Below, piece by piece: positions 54,219 to 63,559 of a DNA stretch of 64,000 nucleotides (position 1 is the stretch's first letter; every line of letters starts with the position of its first letter). The stretch is from Lachnospiraceae bacterium (GTDB taxonomy: Bacteria; Bacillota; Clostridia; Lachnospirales; Lachnospiraceae). The stretch is from contig JAJQBQ010000061.1 of NCBI GenBank assembly GCA_021203205.1, positions 1-64,000 of the forward strand, given 5' to 3'. The notes below the pieces were generated by a model that searched no databases, was not told where the DNA came from, and saw nothing but the letters and a program-made list of their open reading frames with translations. The translations under genes were made by a program, and so were the position numbers.

Positions 54219-55241
54219 TTATGCTTGGACACCAGACTTCCTATAGTATTTTTGTGCACGCCTAGTGGCCTCGCTTTCGGAAAGCTTATATACTATCATG
54301 AGCTTTTGCACGGCATATTCATAAGAACCGCCCAACTCTACGCAGGATTTCAAAAAAGGTTCAATCGTCGCCTGTCGTCCTTCCTTCCAGGCCCAGTCCC
54401 GAATCCCTTCGCCCAAATTACACATTGTTTCGAACCTCCTTTCCACATATTCTGTCATCTGGATACCGCAATCCTCCATGCGTTGCTTGCGCTCATCCAG
54501 AGGCATCGTTTTTGAAAACATGGCAGATAACAAACTGAACAGCTTGTTGGAATTGTCGATATCTTCATCCTTTGACGGAAGCCTTACCATAATGACTTCC
54601 ATCATATCATACTCCGACACTTTTGCGTGGAAACTGCCGGCGACACATTCTTCTGTAATGTGATACTTGTTGATCGTATTTCCGGCTTTAGATCCGGCAT
54701 CCAGACACAACCAGATTCCGATAAACTTGTGCAGGTCACGATATAGCAACTTACTGTCTTTCTTCCCCGGGCGGAGCCGCCTTCGCAGTTCCCGCCACTG
54801 GCGGCAAAAACCTCTGGCTACGTAAAAAATTGCCCGCGTGATCAGGCTGTAGCCAGGCCAGAAATTATTCTGAATATCAAACTCCAGATCACGCTGTAAC
54901 TCTGAGCCTTCTTTTTCCCCAGGAATACGCAGGGAGAGTAACAGGTCGTAAATAATCTGCCCCTCGCCTGGAATGTAATCCGATGGATTTAAGAACTGAA
55001 CATTCTGCAGAATTTCCTTTAGCCTGGAAGGCCGCTGCACATTTACGCCGTCAATGCGTTTTTGAATCTCTGCGGTATTCAGCGCAGCAAACTCCGTGAG
55101 CGTGTGCTTCAAAATAAACGAGAGAATGTCCGGATGCATCAGGAAATATTTTGCGTTCTGGTCCATCGCGCCCATGGGGCTAAGCTTTCTCAAATCTTTT
55201 GCTATTTCGGTTTCTGAAAGTATGTAGTTTCGTTTCTTCAT
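54219..55241 (-). CDS. PD-(D/E)XK nuclease/transposase-like protein
   Basis: 340 residues. The block RDLEFDIQNNFWPGYSLITR then AIFYVARG and the later VIMVRLPSKDEDIDNSN, LLSAMFSKTMPLDERKQRME resemble the Rpn/PD-(D/E)XK nuclease transposase families abundant in gut Clostridia. The motif reads F-D-I-Q rather than the usual E-x-Q, so activity is uncertain. The C-terminus has a helical segment (LMIVYKLSESEATRRAQKYY). No terminal repeats were found. The flanking 53975-54218 holds nothing I can support. Confidence 0.65.
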   Translation of the reverse strand: MKKRNYILSETEIAKDLRKLSPMGAMDQNAKYFLMHPDILSFILKHTLTEFAALNTAEIQKRIDGVNVQRPSRLKEILQNVQFLNPSDYIPGEGQIIYDLLLSLRIPGEKEGSELQRDLEFDIQNNFWPGYSLITRAIFYVARGFCRQWRELRRRLRPGKKDSKLLYRDLHKFIGIWLCLDAGSKAGNTINKYHITEECVAGSFHAKVSEYDMMEVIMVRLPSKDEDIDNSNKLFSLLSAMFSKTMPLDERKQRMEDCGIQMTEYVERRFETMCNLGEGIRDWAWKEGRQATIEPFLKSCVELGGSYEYAVQKLMIVYKLSESEATRRAQKYYRKSGVQA

Positions 55242-55337
55242 GCAAATCCCTCACTTTGTGTTGTGGTTGCGTAAGGAATATTGCAGAAACTAAAATTATA
55301 CTCCTTACTATATCGCGTGTTAATTGTTCTGTCAAGT

Positions 55338-55385
55338 TGAAATCTGCTTTATTTCAACCTTTGAAATCTGCTTTATTTCAACCTT
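55338..55385. repeat. Two 24-bp direct repeats, each a palindrome
   Basis: TGAAATCTGCTTTATTTCA plus ACCTT is repeated at 55338 and 55362. Each unit pairs TGAAAT with ATTTCA. They lie upstream of the nuclease gene, in an AT-rich 560-base gap (55242-55803) that otherwise has short ATTCAGC repeats near 55495 and no gene. Confidence 0.7.
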
Positions 55386-55803
55386 TCGGGTTCTTCATTC
55401 CGGTTTTCAAAGGCTTGCAACAGGCGGATCTACAAGTCGGTCCAACAAGCACTGGTCAGCGGTGGTGAGCACTTAAATTTTCAAATCAGCCTTAATTCAG
55501 CTAATTCAGCCTAATTCAGCGGTGCGGCGGCCGAGATGGCCGAGGGTGCGAGGTGAGGGTGATTATAGACACAAAAATTTTTACTGTCAATACATATAAT
55601 ACGAATTTATATTCATTTTATATTAGCAACATACGATGCAACACGCTCGAAATTTTATAAGTTGCAAGGACAGGTAACATGGCCACATATTGCAAAACGA
55701 GCGAGTAACATCGCATGTAACTATTCGTTAAATTATATCCTATCGGAATTCAAGGGGTGGATATTATAATAATGGAAGAATCCCTAAAATGGAGGAACCG
55801 CTT

Positions 55804-56505
55804 ATGAAAGAAAAAATTGAAAACAAAGAATATCAGGGGCAGGATATTCAGAAATCAAATCGGACGGTAGCATATATTCGTGTCAGCTCAAAGACGCAAA
55901 ACGAGGCGCGGCAGGTGGCGGCACTTAGAAATTCCGGTATTTGCCTGGATGCGGTCTATACCGACAGGCAGAGCGGGAAAGATTTTAACCGGCCGGCCTG
56001 GCAGGAAATGCTTGAGGTGTTACGGCCGGGTGATCTCGTGGTTACAGGGAGTATCGACCGGCTGGGACGTAATTACGAGGAAATTCTGGAGCAGTGGAGG
56101 ATATTGACAAAAGAAAAGCAGGTGGATATACGCATTTTGGACATGCCTCTTCTGGATACGAGAGCAAGCCGTGATCTGACAGGAACGCTGATTTCAGATA
56201 TTGTGCTCCAACTGCTTTCTTACGTGGCAGAGTCCGAGCGTAAAAGTATTCGCAGGAGGCAGGCAGAAGGAATCGCTGCGGCGAAAGCGAGAGGGGTGCA
56301 GTTTGGACGTGAGGAAATCAGGCTACCAGACGATTTTTCGGAGTGGTTTGCCCGATGGCGCAGAAAGGAGATCACAGGGAAAGAACTTTCGGAACATATG
56401 GGTGTGCATATCACCACGGTTTATCGCCGTGCGAGGAAGATGGGGCTGTCTTTTAACATGGAAGAAAGTGATGCCTTCACGGTTGCCGCTGATGTCATCA
56501 TATGA
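55804..56505 (+). CDS. Serine recombinase (resolvase/invertase family)
   Basis: 233 residues from ATG 55804 with GGAGG eight bases upstream. Catalytic Ser28 in AYIRVSSKTQNEARQ, then SIDRLGRNYEEIL and the E-helix region SERKSIRRRQAEGIAAAKARG. A C-terminal helix-turn-helix (GKELSEHMGVHITTVYRRARK) is present. Small resolvase of the Hin/Tn3 type, acting on nearby inverted or direct sites. It is likely connected with the mobile nature of the 54-56 kb area; no att sites were identified. Confidence 0.88.
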   Translation: MKEKIENKEYQGQDIQKSNRTVAYIRVSSKTQNEARQVAALRNSGICLDAVYTDRQSGKDFNRPAWQEMLEVLRPGDLVVTGSIDRLGRNYEEILEQWRILTKEKQVDIRILDMPLLDTRASRDLTGTLISDIVLQLLSYVAESERKSIRRRQAEGIAAAKARGVQFGREEIRLPDDFSEWFARWRRKEITGKELSEHMGVHITTVYRRARKMGLSFNMEESDAFTVAADVII

Positions 56506-56510
56506 TACTG

Positions 56511-56556
56511 GGGTCAAAAGTTATGACACCACGGATTTCCAAATCCATGGTGTCAT
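56511..56556. repeat. Dispersed palindrome-family copy between convergent genes
   Basis: GGGTCAAAAG precedes a 16-bp stem ATGACACCACGGATTT / AAATCCATGGTGTCAT (one mismatch) at 56523-56556. It is the most complete copy of the family. Lying between a + strand and a - strand gene end, it may also act as a bidirectional stop. Confidence 0.75.
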
Positions 56557-56560
56557 CATA

Positions 56561-57919
56561 CTAAGATTCCGTGCCATGAATATGCTGATTATTATTAAGC
56601 TTCAACGACACAGAGGCATAAAAAACTTCATTTTCATATGTAAATTCACATGAGCCGCCGCTACGCTTTGCAATGGTTGCTACAGAGGCGGTTCCGAGGC
56701 CGAAACCTTCATGGCGGGAGGAAAGAAAACGTCCGTCTTTTTGTATCGGTTCGCTCAGATAAGTGTTGTCAATGGCAAGCCACAGGAAATCTCCGTCTGG
56801 ACGTGCAAGGACACGGATAAAGGGGGCAGCCATGGCGGATTCTCCAGCTGTGCGGCAGGCCAGGAGTGCATTCTCCAGCAGGTTTCCAATCATGGAGCAG
56901 AATTCCGGCTCGCTGATGGGAAGCGGTTCCGGAAGATTCAGATCCGCAGTAAAATCAATTCCGAAGGTCTGAGCTTCTTCGCAGTAATAGCTCAAAACCG
57001 TGTTGACGGCATAATTTTTGCAGAAAGTCTGTGTGGTATTTGGCGGCAGGGTCGATTCATAGTGTTCCACATAGGCGCGAAGATCCTCCTGGCTTCCGGT
57101 ACTCAGATACTGATGAATGATTCGCAGGTGTTGGGCAAGGTCATGCCTGGCCTGACGGGTCTCGTCCATGTATCGGGAAATCTGGCTGTACTGTGTCCGC
57201 TGGAGGGCAAGCAGGTTCTCCTGCTGTGCTGCCTTTTCCTCAAGCGTAGCTTCATGGCGGATGGTATCCAGCGCGAGTATGAGGACGTAGTAAACGGCAA
57301 TCATTCCAAAAAGCAGCAAAACGCGGGAGAACAGAAAACGGAACTGGCGGACACTTTCCGGAGATAAATCGTTGGTGTAAAGCATGACGACCACAGTGGT
57401 GAAGGCAGGAAGCATCCAGATGACGCGCCAGAAAGCAGGGGCTTCGGTCTGGAAGACTTTATCTTTTGTGGCTTTCAGGAACAGAATCATGACCGGAGCT
57501 GTCACTGCCAGAAATATCAGCTGGATTCCGACGCTCCGGAGGGAAGTGAAAGTCAGTTCCGGGGAATAAAACAGGAGGCTTTCCAAATGCATAGCAGCTC
57601 CGCGCACGAGCGTTGTGTAGTCGAAGATAAATATGTATAAAAACAGAACTTTCCACCGGTCTGCCTGGATACTGGCAAGAAAGATGATAAAGCAGACAGG
57701 TGCGAAAATAAATTCCTGAAGCCGGGTACCACCGCCACCATTTGCGGAGAGCCAGGCATAGAGGCTGGATTGTACGAGCTGACTGATTCCGACAAGCAGA
57801 ACAATGACCCATACGGGGAAACGAAGCTGCTTTCGATAGGGATAGTAAGCGATCACCCGGTATGGAAGCGTGCTGGCTGTTGAAAAACAAAATGCAGTCG
57901 CATAAGCAGAGAAACTCAT
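56561..57919 (-). CDS. GHKL sensor histidine kinase, AgrC-like
   Basis: 452 residues from ATG 57919 (AGAGGTG nine bases upstream; ATG 57925 overlaps the regulator stop). Six or seven N-terminal transmembrane helices, then a coiled coil and the phosphoacceptor His in RQARHDLAQHL. The GHKL ATPase N-box is MIGNLLENALLACR and the G-box GFGLGTASV. The AgrC type usually responds to a peptide signal; no AgrB/AgrD genes are visible nearby. It pairs with the LytTR regulator immediately upstream. Confidence 0.88.
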   Translation of the reverse strand: MSFSAYATAFCFSTASTLPYRVIAYYPYRKQLRFPVWVIVLLVGISQLVQSSLYAWLSANGGGGTRLQEFIFAPVCFIIFLASIQADRWKVLFLYIFIFDYTTLVRGAAMHLESLLFYSPELTFTSLRSVGIQLIFLAVTAPVMILFLKATKDKVFQTEAPAFWRVIWMLPAFTTVVVMLYTNDLSPESVRQFRFLFSRVLLLFGMIAVYYVLILALDTIRHEATLEEKAAQQENLLALQRTQYSQISRYMDETRQARHDLAQHLRIIHQYLSTGSQEDLRAYVEHYESTLPPNTTQTFCKNYAVNTVLSYYCEEAQTFGIDFTADLNLPEPLPISEPEFCSMIGNLLENALLACRTAGESAMAAPFIRVLARPDGDFLWLAIDNTYLSEPIQKDGRFLSSRHEGFGLGTASVATIAKRSGGSCEFTYENEVFYASVSLKLNNNQHIHGTES

Positions 57920-57921
57920 AA

Positions 57922-58671
57922 TCATACACCTCTTTTCCGCAGCATGGAAAACTCGTACTTTCGGTAGCAGTCCAGCGTTTCTTTTATTTTTCGCCTGCTG
58001 CAGTAGAGCTTTCGACCGTCTTTTAGTGCGATGGTTCCGTTCTCGCTCATGGAAGAGACATGAGAGAAGCTGACACACATACCGCGGCCATACTCACAAA
58101 AACGCCCGGTGTGTGGGAGCGATTTCATCAGCTCCGTATGAGATTGTGGAGTGAATATATCACCTTTTGCCGTGTGGAGGATACAGCCGCGCCGCACGGT
58201 TTCCGTGTCGGTGATGTCATCCAGCAGGACATACTGGACGGACAGGGTGTTGCCGGATTCATTTACCGTCCCTTTTATTTCCAGATATTCCGGGACAGCC
58301 AGGGCATTTCGAAGCTGGTTCATGCACCAGGAAAGCTTCTCCGGCTGCACCGGTTTTACCAAATATCCAAGAGCGTGGACATCATAGCTCTCCAGAGCAA
58401 AATCGCGCTCGGTTGTTGTGAAGATCATAGGTATCTCAGAATCCTGTTCACGTACCTTTTGGGCTGCCTTGATTCCGTTCATGCCATCCCCAAGCATAAT
58501 ATCCAGAAAGATGGCACTGCAAAAGCCTCTGTGAAAATCTGCCAGAAAATCCTCCGCGTTTGTGTATTTGGAGAATTCCACTTCGTCCCCATGGATGGCA
58601 CAGTCTTCGTCAATCAGACTGGTCAGGTTATCCATGTCCATCTTCAAATCCTCAATTATGGCAAAATGCAT
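57922..58671 (-). CDS. LytTR-family response regulator
   Basis: 249 residues from ATG 58671 with GAGGTGA six bases upstream. Receiver domain with the acidic pair Glu7/Asp8, phosphoacceptor Asp57 in FLDIMLGDG and Lys in YLVKPV. The C-terminal LytTR DNA-binding domain starts near 140 (GDIFTPQSHTELMKSLP, FCEYGRGMCVSFSHV). It is cotranscribed with the kinase gene. The 295 bases upstream (58672-58967) contain no gene but have TTGCACCA and TGGTGCAA words that may be a control site. Confidence 0.88.
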   Translation of the reverse strand: MHFAIIEDLKMDMDNLTSLIDEDCAIHGDEVEFSKYTNAEDFLADFHRGFCSAIFLDIMLGDGMNGIKAAQKVREQDSEIPMIFTTTERDFALESYDVHALGYLVKPVQPEKLSWCMNQLRNALAVPEYLEIKGTVNESGNTLSVQYVLLDDITDTETVRRGCILHTAKGDIFTPQSHTELMKSLPHTGRFCEYGRGMCVSFSHVSSMSENGTIALKDGRKLYCSRRKIKETLDCYRKYEFSMLRKRGV

Positions 58672-58967
58672 AAAAATCACCTCGTTTTTCGCCGGTTTCC
58701 GGATGCTCAAATACCGTTTAGCCGGAATTATGGCCGTTTAGCCCAAACCTCTTGAAAAATCTGCGGAAAAATGGTAGATTGCACCAGATGGTTAATACAT
58801 TGAGTATTAAGCATTTGTGATTCGCGTATTAGATGGTGCAAAATGAACAAGTTATTTTGCGCCAGGTTCTTACTGTTTGCAGCCGGTGATGACTGTCATG
58901 CGTCTTTAGATGCATGAAAATCGGACGCAGCAGCGAAATGCCGCAGCAAGAAGGACGGAGGTGGGAC

Positions 58968-59363
58968 ATGGTTCGGTTTGTCATATACGCAGACATGGAG
59001 GACTATATCCGGGAACTGGTTCCGCTTCTCCGAAGAAAGACCCGTGAGCGCGGAGAGTGGGCGCTGATTCAGACCTACATTGGTGAGGAAAAGCTGCCTA
59101 AGTATCTGTCTTATGTGAAGAAAAATCCCTGCCTGGTGATGGTTGTTGCTTCTTATGCGCAGGAAAAAGCTCGTAAGATTCGCGAAAACAACCAGGAAGC
59201 CCGGATGCTTTGGTTTTCCACCCGTGAAAACAGTGTGTATTCCTACCATATCCATGTCACCTGTTTTGGACTTTTGCCGCCCACGACAAAGGCTGTAGAA
59301 CTGGGGCTGGATTCCTGTGGGATACTCTCACAGGAAACTGTTAAGAATCCGCAGACAGAATAG
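58968..59363 (+). CDS. Lone receiver-like protein
   Basis: 131 residues from ATG 58968, after GGAGGTGGGAC. The predicted alternation of strands (VRFVIYADM, ALIQTY, LVMVVASY, ARMLWFS) and helices resembles a response-regulator receiver, but there is no clear phosphoacceptor Asp and no output domain. It is divergently placed from the LytTR/GHKL pair, so it may be a pseudo-receiver adaptor. The function is not known. Confidence 0.5.
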   Translation: MVRFVIYADMEDYIRELVPLLRRKTRERGEWALIQTYIGEEKLPKYLSYVKKNPCLVMVVASYAQEKARKIRENNQEARMLWFSTRENSVYSYHIHVTCFGLLPPTTKAVELGLDSCGILSQETVKNPQTE

Positions 59364-59411
59364 ACAGTAACATAATCCCATATTCCTACGGAACTTTTAC
59401 GGTGAAGTGTA

Positions 59412-59601
59412 GCACAAAGTACACTTTATTCAACAAATTCATATATTTTATGTAAGCGGTTCTGGCAAGGCTTATTTCGTATTCATTTCATAGCATTCTG
59501 CACGAAAAAACTGCATCACTATACTTGTTTTTGAAAACTTTCCTGCTATTTTCTTTGAAATTCTTCCAATTTACCTCTTGAGAATAAAGTGTACTTTGCG
59601 C
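59412..59601. mobile_element. MITE-like element of about 190 bp
   Basis: Terminal inverted repeats of 20 bp with one mismatch: GCACAAAGTACACTTTATTC at 59412-59431 and its complement at 59582-59601. The interior is AT-rich and has no supported gene. It lies in the 59364-59826 gap. No target-site duplication could be confirmed. Confidence 0.55.
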
Positions 59602-59612
59602 GATAGTTTTGC

Positions 59613-59709
59613 GATAGCAATCTGAGTTTACAGCAACGTTTTTTGATAGCAATCTGAGCTTACAGCAATGTTTTTTGATAGCCATCGGAAACTTACAGCG
59701 ACCGTTTAT
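59613..59709. repeat. 32-bp tandem repeats, three copies
   Basis: Units at 59613, 59645 and 59677 begin GATAGC(A/C)ATC and contain TTACAGC(A/G)A. The first two are almost identical (28-30 of 32 matches), the third is diverged. They lie between the MITE-like element and the next gene. Confidence 0.75.
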
Positions 59710-59826
59710 ACGATATCGGATGTAGCATGCTGCGATTCTCTTAGTGGCATCAGACGGATACTTTATGCGACAGTTTTTACAATATCGACCGGGTTGTCAT
59801 GGCGGCAGGTTGAAAGGAGAAATCAT

Positions 59827-61641
59827 TTGAACAGAAATTCATATAAGAAAGCCATCGGCTTGCTTCTGATGCTGGCATTGTTTGCAGCTATACAGTCGGT
59901 AAGTCCTGCGATGGGCCAGGAAGATGTCACGACGACAGATGAGATTTCCTATGATGAGGACGGCTTCTACATGGATGCAGATACGGGTACGACGTATTAC
60001 CAGCCTGCCACAGATGAGGATTCGGATGGCATATATGAGATTTCTAACGCCGGTCAATTGTTTTGGTTTGCTGCATTGGTGAACGGCGATGCAAGCCATA
60101 TGGAAGAAACAGTGACACAAAACATATCGGCGAGTGCGGTTCTCACATCAGATATTGACCTTGGATCATGGGAGTGGACACCCATTGGAGACAATCAGAC
60201 AGGAGGGGGTAACACGGCGGATAATGTCTCGTTTCGGGGAACGTTTGATGGTCAGAATCATTCAATTTCCAATCTGACGATAAATAATACAAATGATTGC
60301 CAGGGAATGTTTGGATACATTTACCGCGGCACGGTTAAAAATCTGATTATAGATGATGTGAACATTACCGCGAAAGCATACGTTGCAGCGGTTGCCGGAA
60401 CGATTTACGGTGGCAGCATTACAAACGTGTATGTTATCGGCGGCTCGATTACCGGTTCAGGCAATGATGCAGGTGGAATCGCCGGGATGGTACGAACATA
60501 TTGCACCGTTAGTGGTTGTTACAATGCTGCCGCAGTCGCAACAAGCGGTTCAATTGCAGGCGGTATCACCGGAGATTTAAGAAACAGTGCGACGGTTACC
60601 AATTGCTATAATACCGGGTTCGTCACCGCCAGTTCCAACATCGGAGGCATTGCCGGGTATGTAAGCACCGGTCAGTCCAGCATCATCAATTGCTATAATG
60701 TAGGAGAGTTGGTCTCGACCGGCGGCAATACCGCAGGTGGCATTGTTGGTTCGCTGCAGAACCAATATAGTGGTGACACGTTCATTCCACACAAGATCTC
60801 AGGTTGTTATTACCTGAACAGTATTGCGGATACCGGAATTGCCACCGTCAACGAAAGTTCGGACACACAGGTAACATCTTCTATGACCACAGGCCAGTTT
60901 GCGTCCGGAGAAGTGGCATGGCTGCTTCAGAATGGGCAGAGCTCTCAGGATACGCTTGTATGGGGGCAGATGCTGACCGGTGAAAGCGTGGATACGTGTC
61001 CTGTCCTTACCACTGATGCGGATATAAAGGTGTTAAAGGTAGATTTTTATCTTGTTTCGGATGAATCTACAACGCTGATAGAGGATGCCACAGCCTATCT
61101 GAATAATAAGTCGTTACTGACTGATTATCCTTCTTCGGGTGATACAGGGTATCTATTTTATACGGATGAAAGCTGTACAACAGTATTCGAGGAGAGCACT
61201 ATCCTTACTGTAGATACAGACATTTATGTAAGGCTGAAAGTGATTTCCGTGACCATTACCTGGGGAACGATGGAATTTACCTATTCAGACAGCACGCAGG
61301 TATGGAATCCGGAAACACATGTTTATGACACATTAGAAGCTGGCTGGACGGCAAATGATACGGACAGTGGAAAAGTTACGGTAGAAAATGAAGGAAATGT
61401 GGATATTGCCGTAAGTTATTCCTTTGCGAAAAACACGGATAATTCGGCAGTGTCCGCATTGAGCGGAGCATTTGCCATAGACAGTGAAGGAACAGAACTT
61501 ATAGATTCAGCCTCAATATTGTCAGAGGGTGACAGTATGGCGGCATGGCTGATGCTATCCGGTGAACCAGAAGATTATATGGAAGAAGCAGCAGTGATTG
61601 GAAAAGTGACAGTGACAATCAACGAGGCTGGCACAGAGTAG
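59827..61641 (+). CDS. Secreted GLUG-repeat surface protein with Trp-rich C-terminal module
   Basis: 604 residues. The start is TTG at 59827, chosen by AAAGGAGA six bases upstream and the signal peptide that follows (NRNSYKKAIGLLLMLALFAAI). The middle part (about 100-345) has GLUG-type repeats (GGIAGMV, CYNAAAV, GGIAGYVSTG, CYNVGEL), expected to form a right-handed beta-helix adhesin stalk. The C-terminal part (about 475-604) has the module ITWGTMEFTYSD...VWNPETHVYD...GWTAND and ends VIGKVTVTINEAGTE. The same module occurs in the proteins at 62821 and 63560. There is no sorting signal before the TAG stop. Confidence 0.75.
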   Translation: MNRNSYKKAIGLLLMLALFAAIQSVSPAMGQEDVTTTDEISYDEDGFYMDADTGTTYYQPATDEDSDGIYEISNAGQLFWFAALVNGDASHMEETVTQNISASAVLTSDIDLGSWEWTPIGDNQTGGGNTADNVSFRGTFDGQNHSISNLTINNTNDCQGMFGYIYRGTVKNLIIDDVNITAKAYVAAVAGTIYGGSITNVYVIGGSITGSGNDAGGIAGMVRTYCTVSGCYNAAAVATSGSIAGGITGDLRNSATVTNCYNTGFVTASSNIGGIAGYVSTGQSSIINCYNVGELVSTGGNTAGGIVGSLQNQYSGDTFIPHKISGCYYLNSIADTGIATVNESSDTQVTSSMTTGQFASGEVAWLLQNGQSSQDTLVWGQMLTGESVDTCPVLTTDADIKVLKVDFYLVSDESTTLIEDATAYLNNKSLLTDYPSSGDTGYLFYTDESCTTVFEESTILTVDTDIYVRLKVISVTITWGTMEFTYSDSTQVWNPETHVYDTLEAGWTANDTDSGKVTVENEGNVDIAVSYSFAKNTDNSAVSALSGAFAIDSEGTELIDSASILSEGDSMAAWLMLSGEPEDYMEEAAVIGKVTVTINEAGTE

Positions 61642-61908
61642 AAATCAGGCGAGTCGTATACAGATTTAGTTATCTATGGACTGTATGGATTAGCCACAGG
61701 TAATATTGGGAGCTTTGAAAGTTCGGGTTCCGGGACGAAAACAGCTACACGCAAAATAATATTAAACAGTGCAGCTTCTGTAGTGTATGACAAACCGGAT
61801 AGTGCTCCGTATGTTGAATTTACTCTCTTTTTAGAGGGAAGTCCGGGAGAAATTGCAGATAATACTGTGATTGGAACAATAACGGTTACACTGTCTGCTT
61901 ACGAATAA
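61642..61908 (+). pseudogene. In-frame orphan C-terminal module after a TAG stop
   Basis: Directly after the TAG at 61639-61641, the same frame stays open for 88 codons to TAA at 61906-61908. The peptide (KSGESYTDLVIYGLYGLATG ... GSPGEIADNTVIGTITVTLSAYE) ends like the C-terminal module of the preceding protein (VIGKVTVTIN). It has no start codon or ribosome site. It is best read as the remnant of a second module gene or as the former end of the preceding gene. Confidence 0.6.
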
Positions 61909-61930
61909 GTTTACGAGGGAGGTAACTATT

Positions 61931-62512
61931 GTGGGAAAAGAGAAAATATTGCCTGAAGAAAGGGCGATGACACCCAATACCGGAGAGAAAAAGGACAGAA
62001 CGAAGCTGCTGATTATACTGCTTTTGCTGCTGATCACGGTAATCGCCGTGTGCATCACGATCTGGGCGCTGTTCTTCCGGGAAACGAAGACGGTGACTTT
62101 ATCGCCAGATTATGCACCGCAGGAGACAGAGGAAAATGCCGAGGCCATTGGCGATGACGACGACGAGAAGCTGGAAGCATCCGAGGGTGGTGGAGCTGTA
62201 AGTTTGAGCTACTCCACGGAGGTTACGATCGACCTCTCGGAGGAAACCGCAACCCTGTATTTTGCAAACCCATCCAAATCCACGCAGGACATGGTGCTGC
62301 AGCTGGTCATCCAGGATACGGTCGTCATCCAGTCGGGGCTTTTGGTACCGGGAAATCAGGTGGCATCATTGAACCTTCTGGACGGCGCTGCTGATTTGCT
62401 GGAAGAAGGCGGGTACGATGGGGAATTCCTGGTTCTTTACTATGACCCGGACAGCAGGGAAAAAGCAGTGGTCAATACGGAGATCCCGGTCACCATTACT
62501 GTGACGGAGTAA
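61931..62512 (+). CDS. Single-pass membrane protein of unknown function
   Basis: 193 residues. Start GTG 61931, with GGGAGG nine bases upstream. A basic N-terminus, one transmembrane helix (about 28-52), an acidic linker, then an extracellular beta-rich domain with STEVTIDLSEETATLYFANP and a final VNTEIPVTITVTE. The strand pattern resembles camelysin/TasA-like accessory proteins but I recognise no family. Its place among the Trp-module genes suggests a role in their assembly or anchoring. Confidence 0.65.
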   Translation: MGKEKILPEERAMTPNTGEKKDRTKLLIILLLLLITVIAVCITIWALFFRETKTVTLSPDYAPQETEENAEAIGDDDDEKLEASEGGGAVSLSYSTEVTIDLSEETATLYFANPSKSTQDMVLQLVIQDTVVIQSGLLVPGNQVASLNLLDGAADLLEEGGYDGEFLVLYYDPDSREKAVVNTEIPVTITVTE

Positions 62513-62820
62513 AGGAATGTTGCGGGATAAAACTGGCAGTAGTTGCCGGGAATACGGATTCCCATTTTGCGCTGTCTAAGTATGCGATTTGTAACAGAAA
62601 AAGTATACTGCGCATAGTTGCAATGAGACAATGTTCTATGTAGAAAGTTAAAACGATATTTGCGCCTTGCGGGCGAAAATATAAAGTGCGGATGCCAGAA
62701 CAAGGAGACGAGAATCAGGTTTTCTGATTCGCTGAAACGTTCGGCAGCGCAAAGTGATCCGTCTGTATCATTATGAACAGGCAAAACACAATATTTTTAT
62801 CAGGAAAGGAGCTTACTATG

Positions 62821-63360
62821 AAAAAGCTGATTTCGACGTTACTTACAGGTGTGATGTGCATGTCTCTTGCGGCAACAGCGTTTGCGGCCGATGGGAGCGC
62901 GACAGTGACAACGGTGCCGGGGGCACCGGACGGGATTGATGTGTATGCCCAGTATGATGACTCTACCTCCACGCCGACAGTCTATAGTGTGGATATCACG
63001 TGGGACAGCATGACGTTTGTTTATGAAGAGACTGGCGCGAAAAACTGGGATGCATCGGATCATTCCTACACGGAGCAGACCACGAGCGCGTGGACATACA
63101 GCGAGGCGGAAATCACCGTGACGAACCACTCCAATGCGGCGGTGGATGTAACACTTGCGTATACTGCTGATGACACGGTTGATTCTGGCGTGACTGGAAG
63201 CCTGGATGTGACGAGCGGTACGCTTGCAGCTGGTGAGGTCGATGGATATGCGACTGCAGATACACTGACTTCAATTTTTACTGTCAGCGGAACGCCGAAT
63301 TCAAGTGTTGTGACAGCAGAAGGTGTGAAAATTGGCACAATCAGTATTACGCTGGAATAA
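62821..63360 (+). CDS. Small secreted Trp-rich-module protein
   Basis: 179 residues from ATG 62821, with AAAGGAG six bases upstream. Signal peptide with cleavage after TAFA (residue about 23). The mature protein is one module: VYSVDITWDSMTFVYE ... WDASDHSYTEQ ... AWTYSEAEITVTNHSN ... VKIGTISITLE. Two other proteins here share it. There is no anchor, so it is likely a secreted or self-assembling structural protein. The 308-base gap upstream holds only a small GAATCAG/CTGATTC hairpin at 62713. Confidence 0.72.
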   Translation, partial: KKLISTLLTGVMCMSLAATAFAADGSATVTTVPGAPDGIDVYAQYDDSTSTPTVYSVDITWDSMTFVYEETGAKNWDASDHSYTEQTTSAWTYSEAEITVTNHSNAAVDVTLAYTADDTVDSGVTGSLDVTSGTLAAGEVDGYATADTLTSIFTVSGTPNSSVVTAEGVKIGTISITLE

Positions 63361-63559
63361 TTGCAGGACTTGCATCAAGTTATTCAGGGAAAACATCAAG
63401 TGACACACGGACTTTTCAGAGGAAAACTATGTGACACAGAGAACTACTCCAGAAAAAGCAGGTGGATATAAAGATTTAAAGTAGAGGGTATTTCCTCTGT
63501 TGAGAATAAAAACAGCGGGGGAAATGCTCCCAGACCGAACAGGTATATGGAGGTTGAAC

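Noticed and set aside
55242..55803. Replication or integration origin in the AT-rich gap
   Set aside because: Only short repeats were found; no att core, DnaA-box cluster or paired site for the recombinase.
56561..58671. Complete agr quorum-sensing locus
   Set aside because: Kinase and regulator are present but no AgrB processing protein or AgrD-like peptide gene was found within several kilobases.
61639..61641. Pyrrolysine or selenocysteine-type recoding at the TAG
   Set aside because: No pyl genes or recoding structure are visible; a nonsense mutation or gene remnant is simpler.
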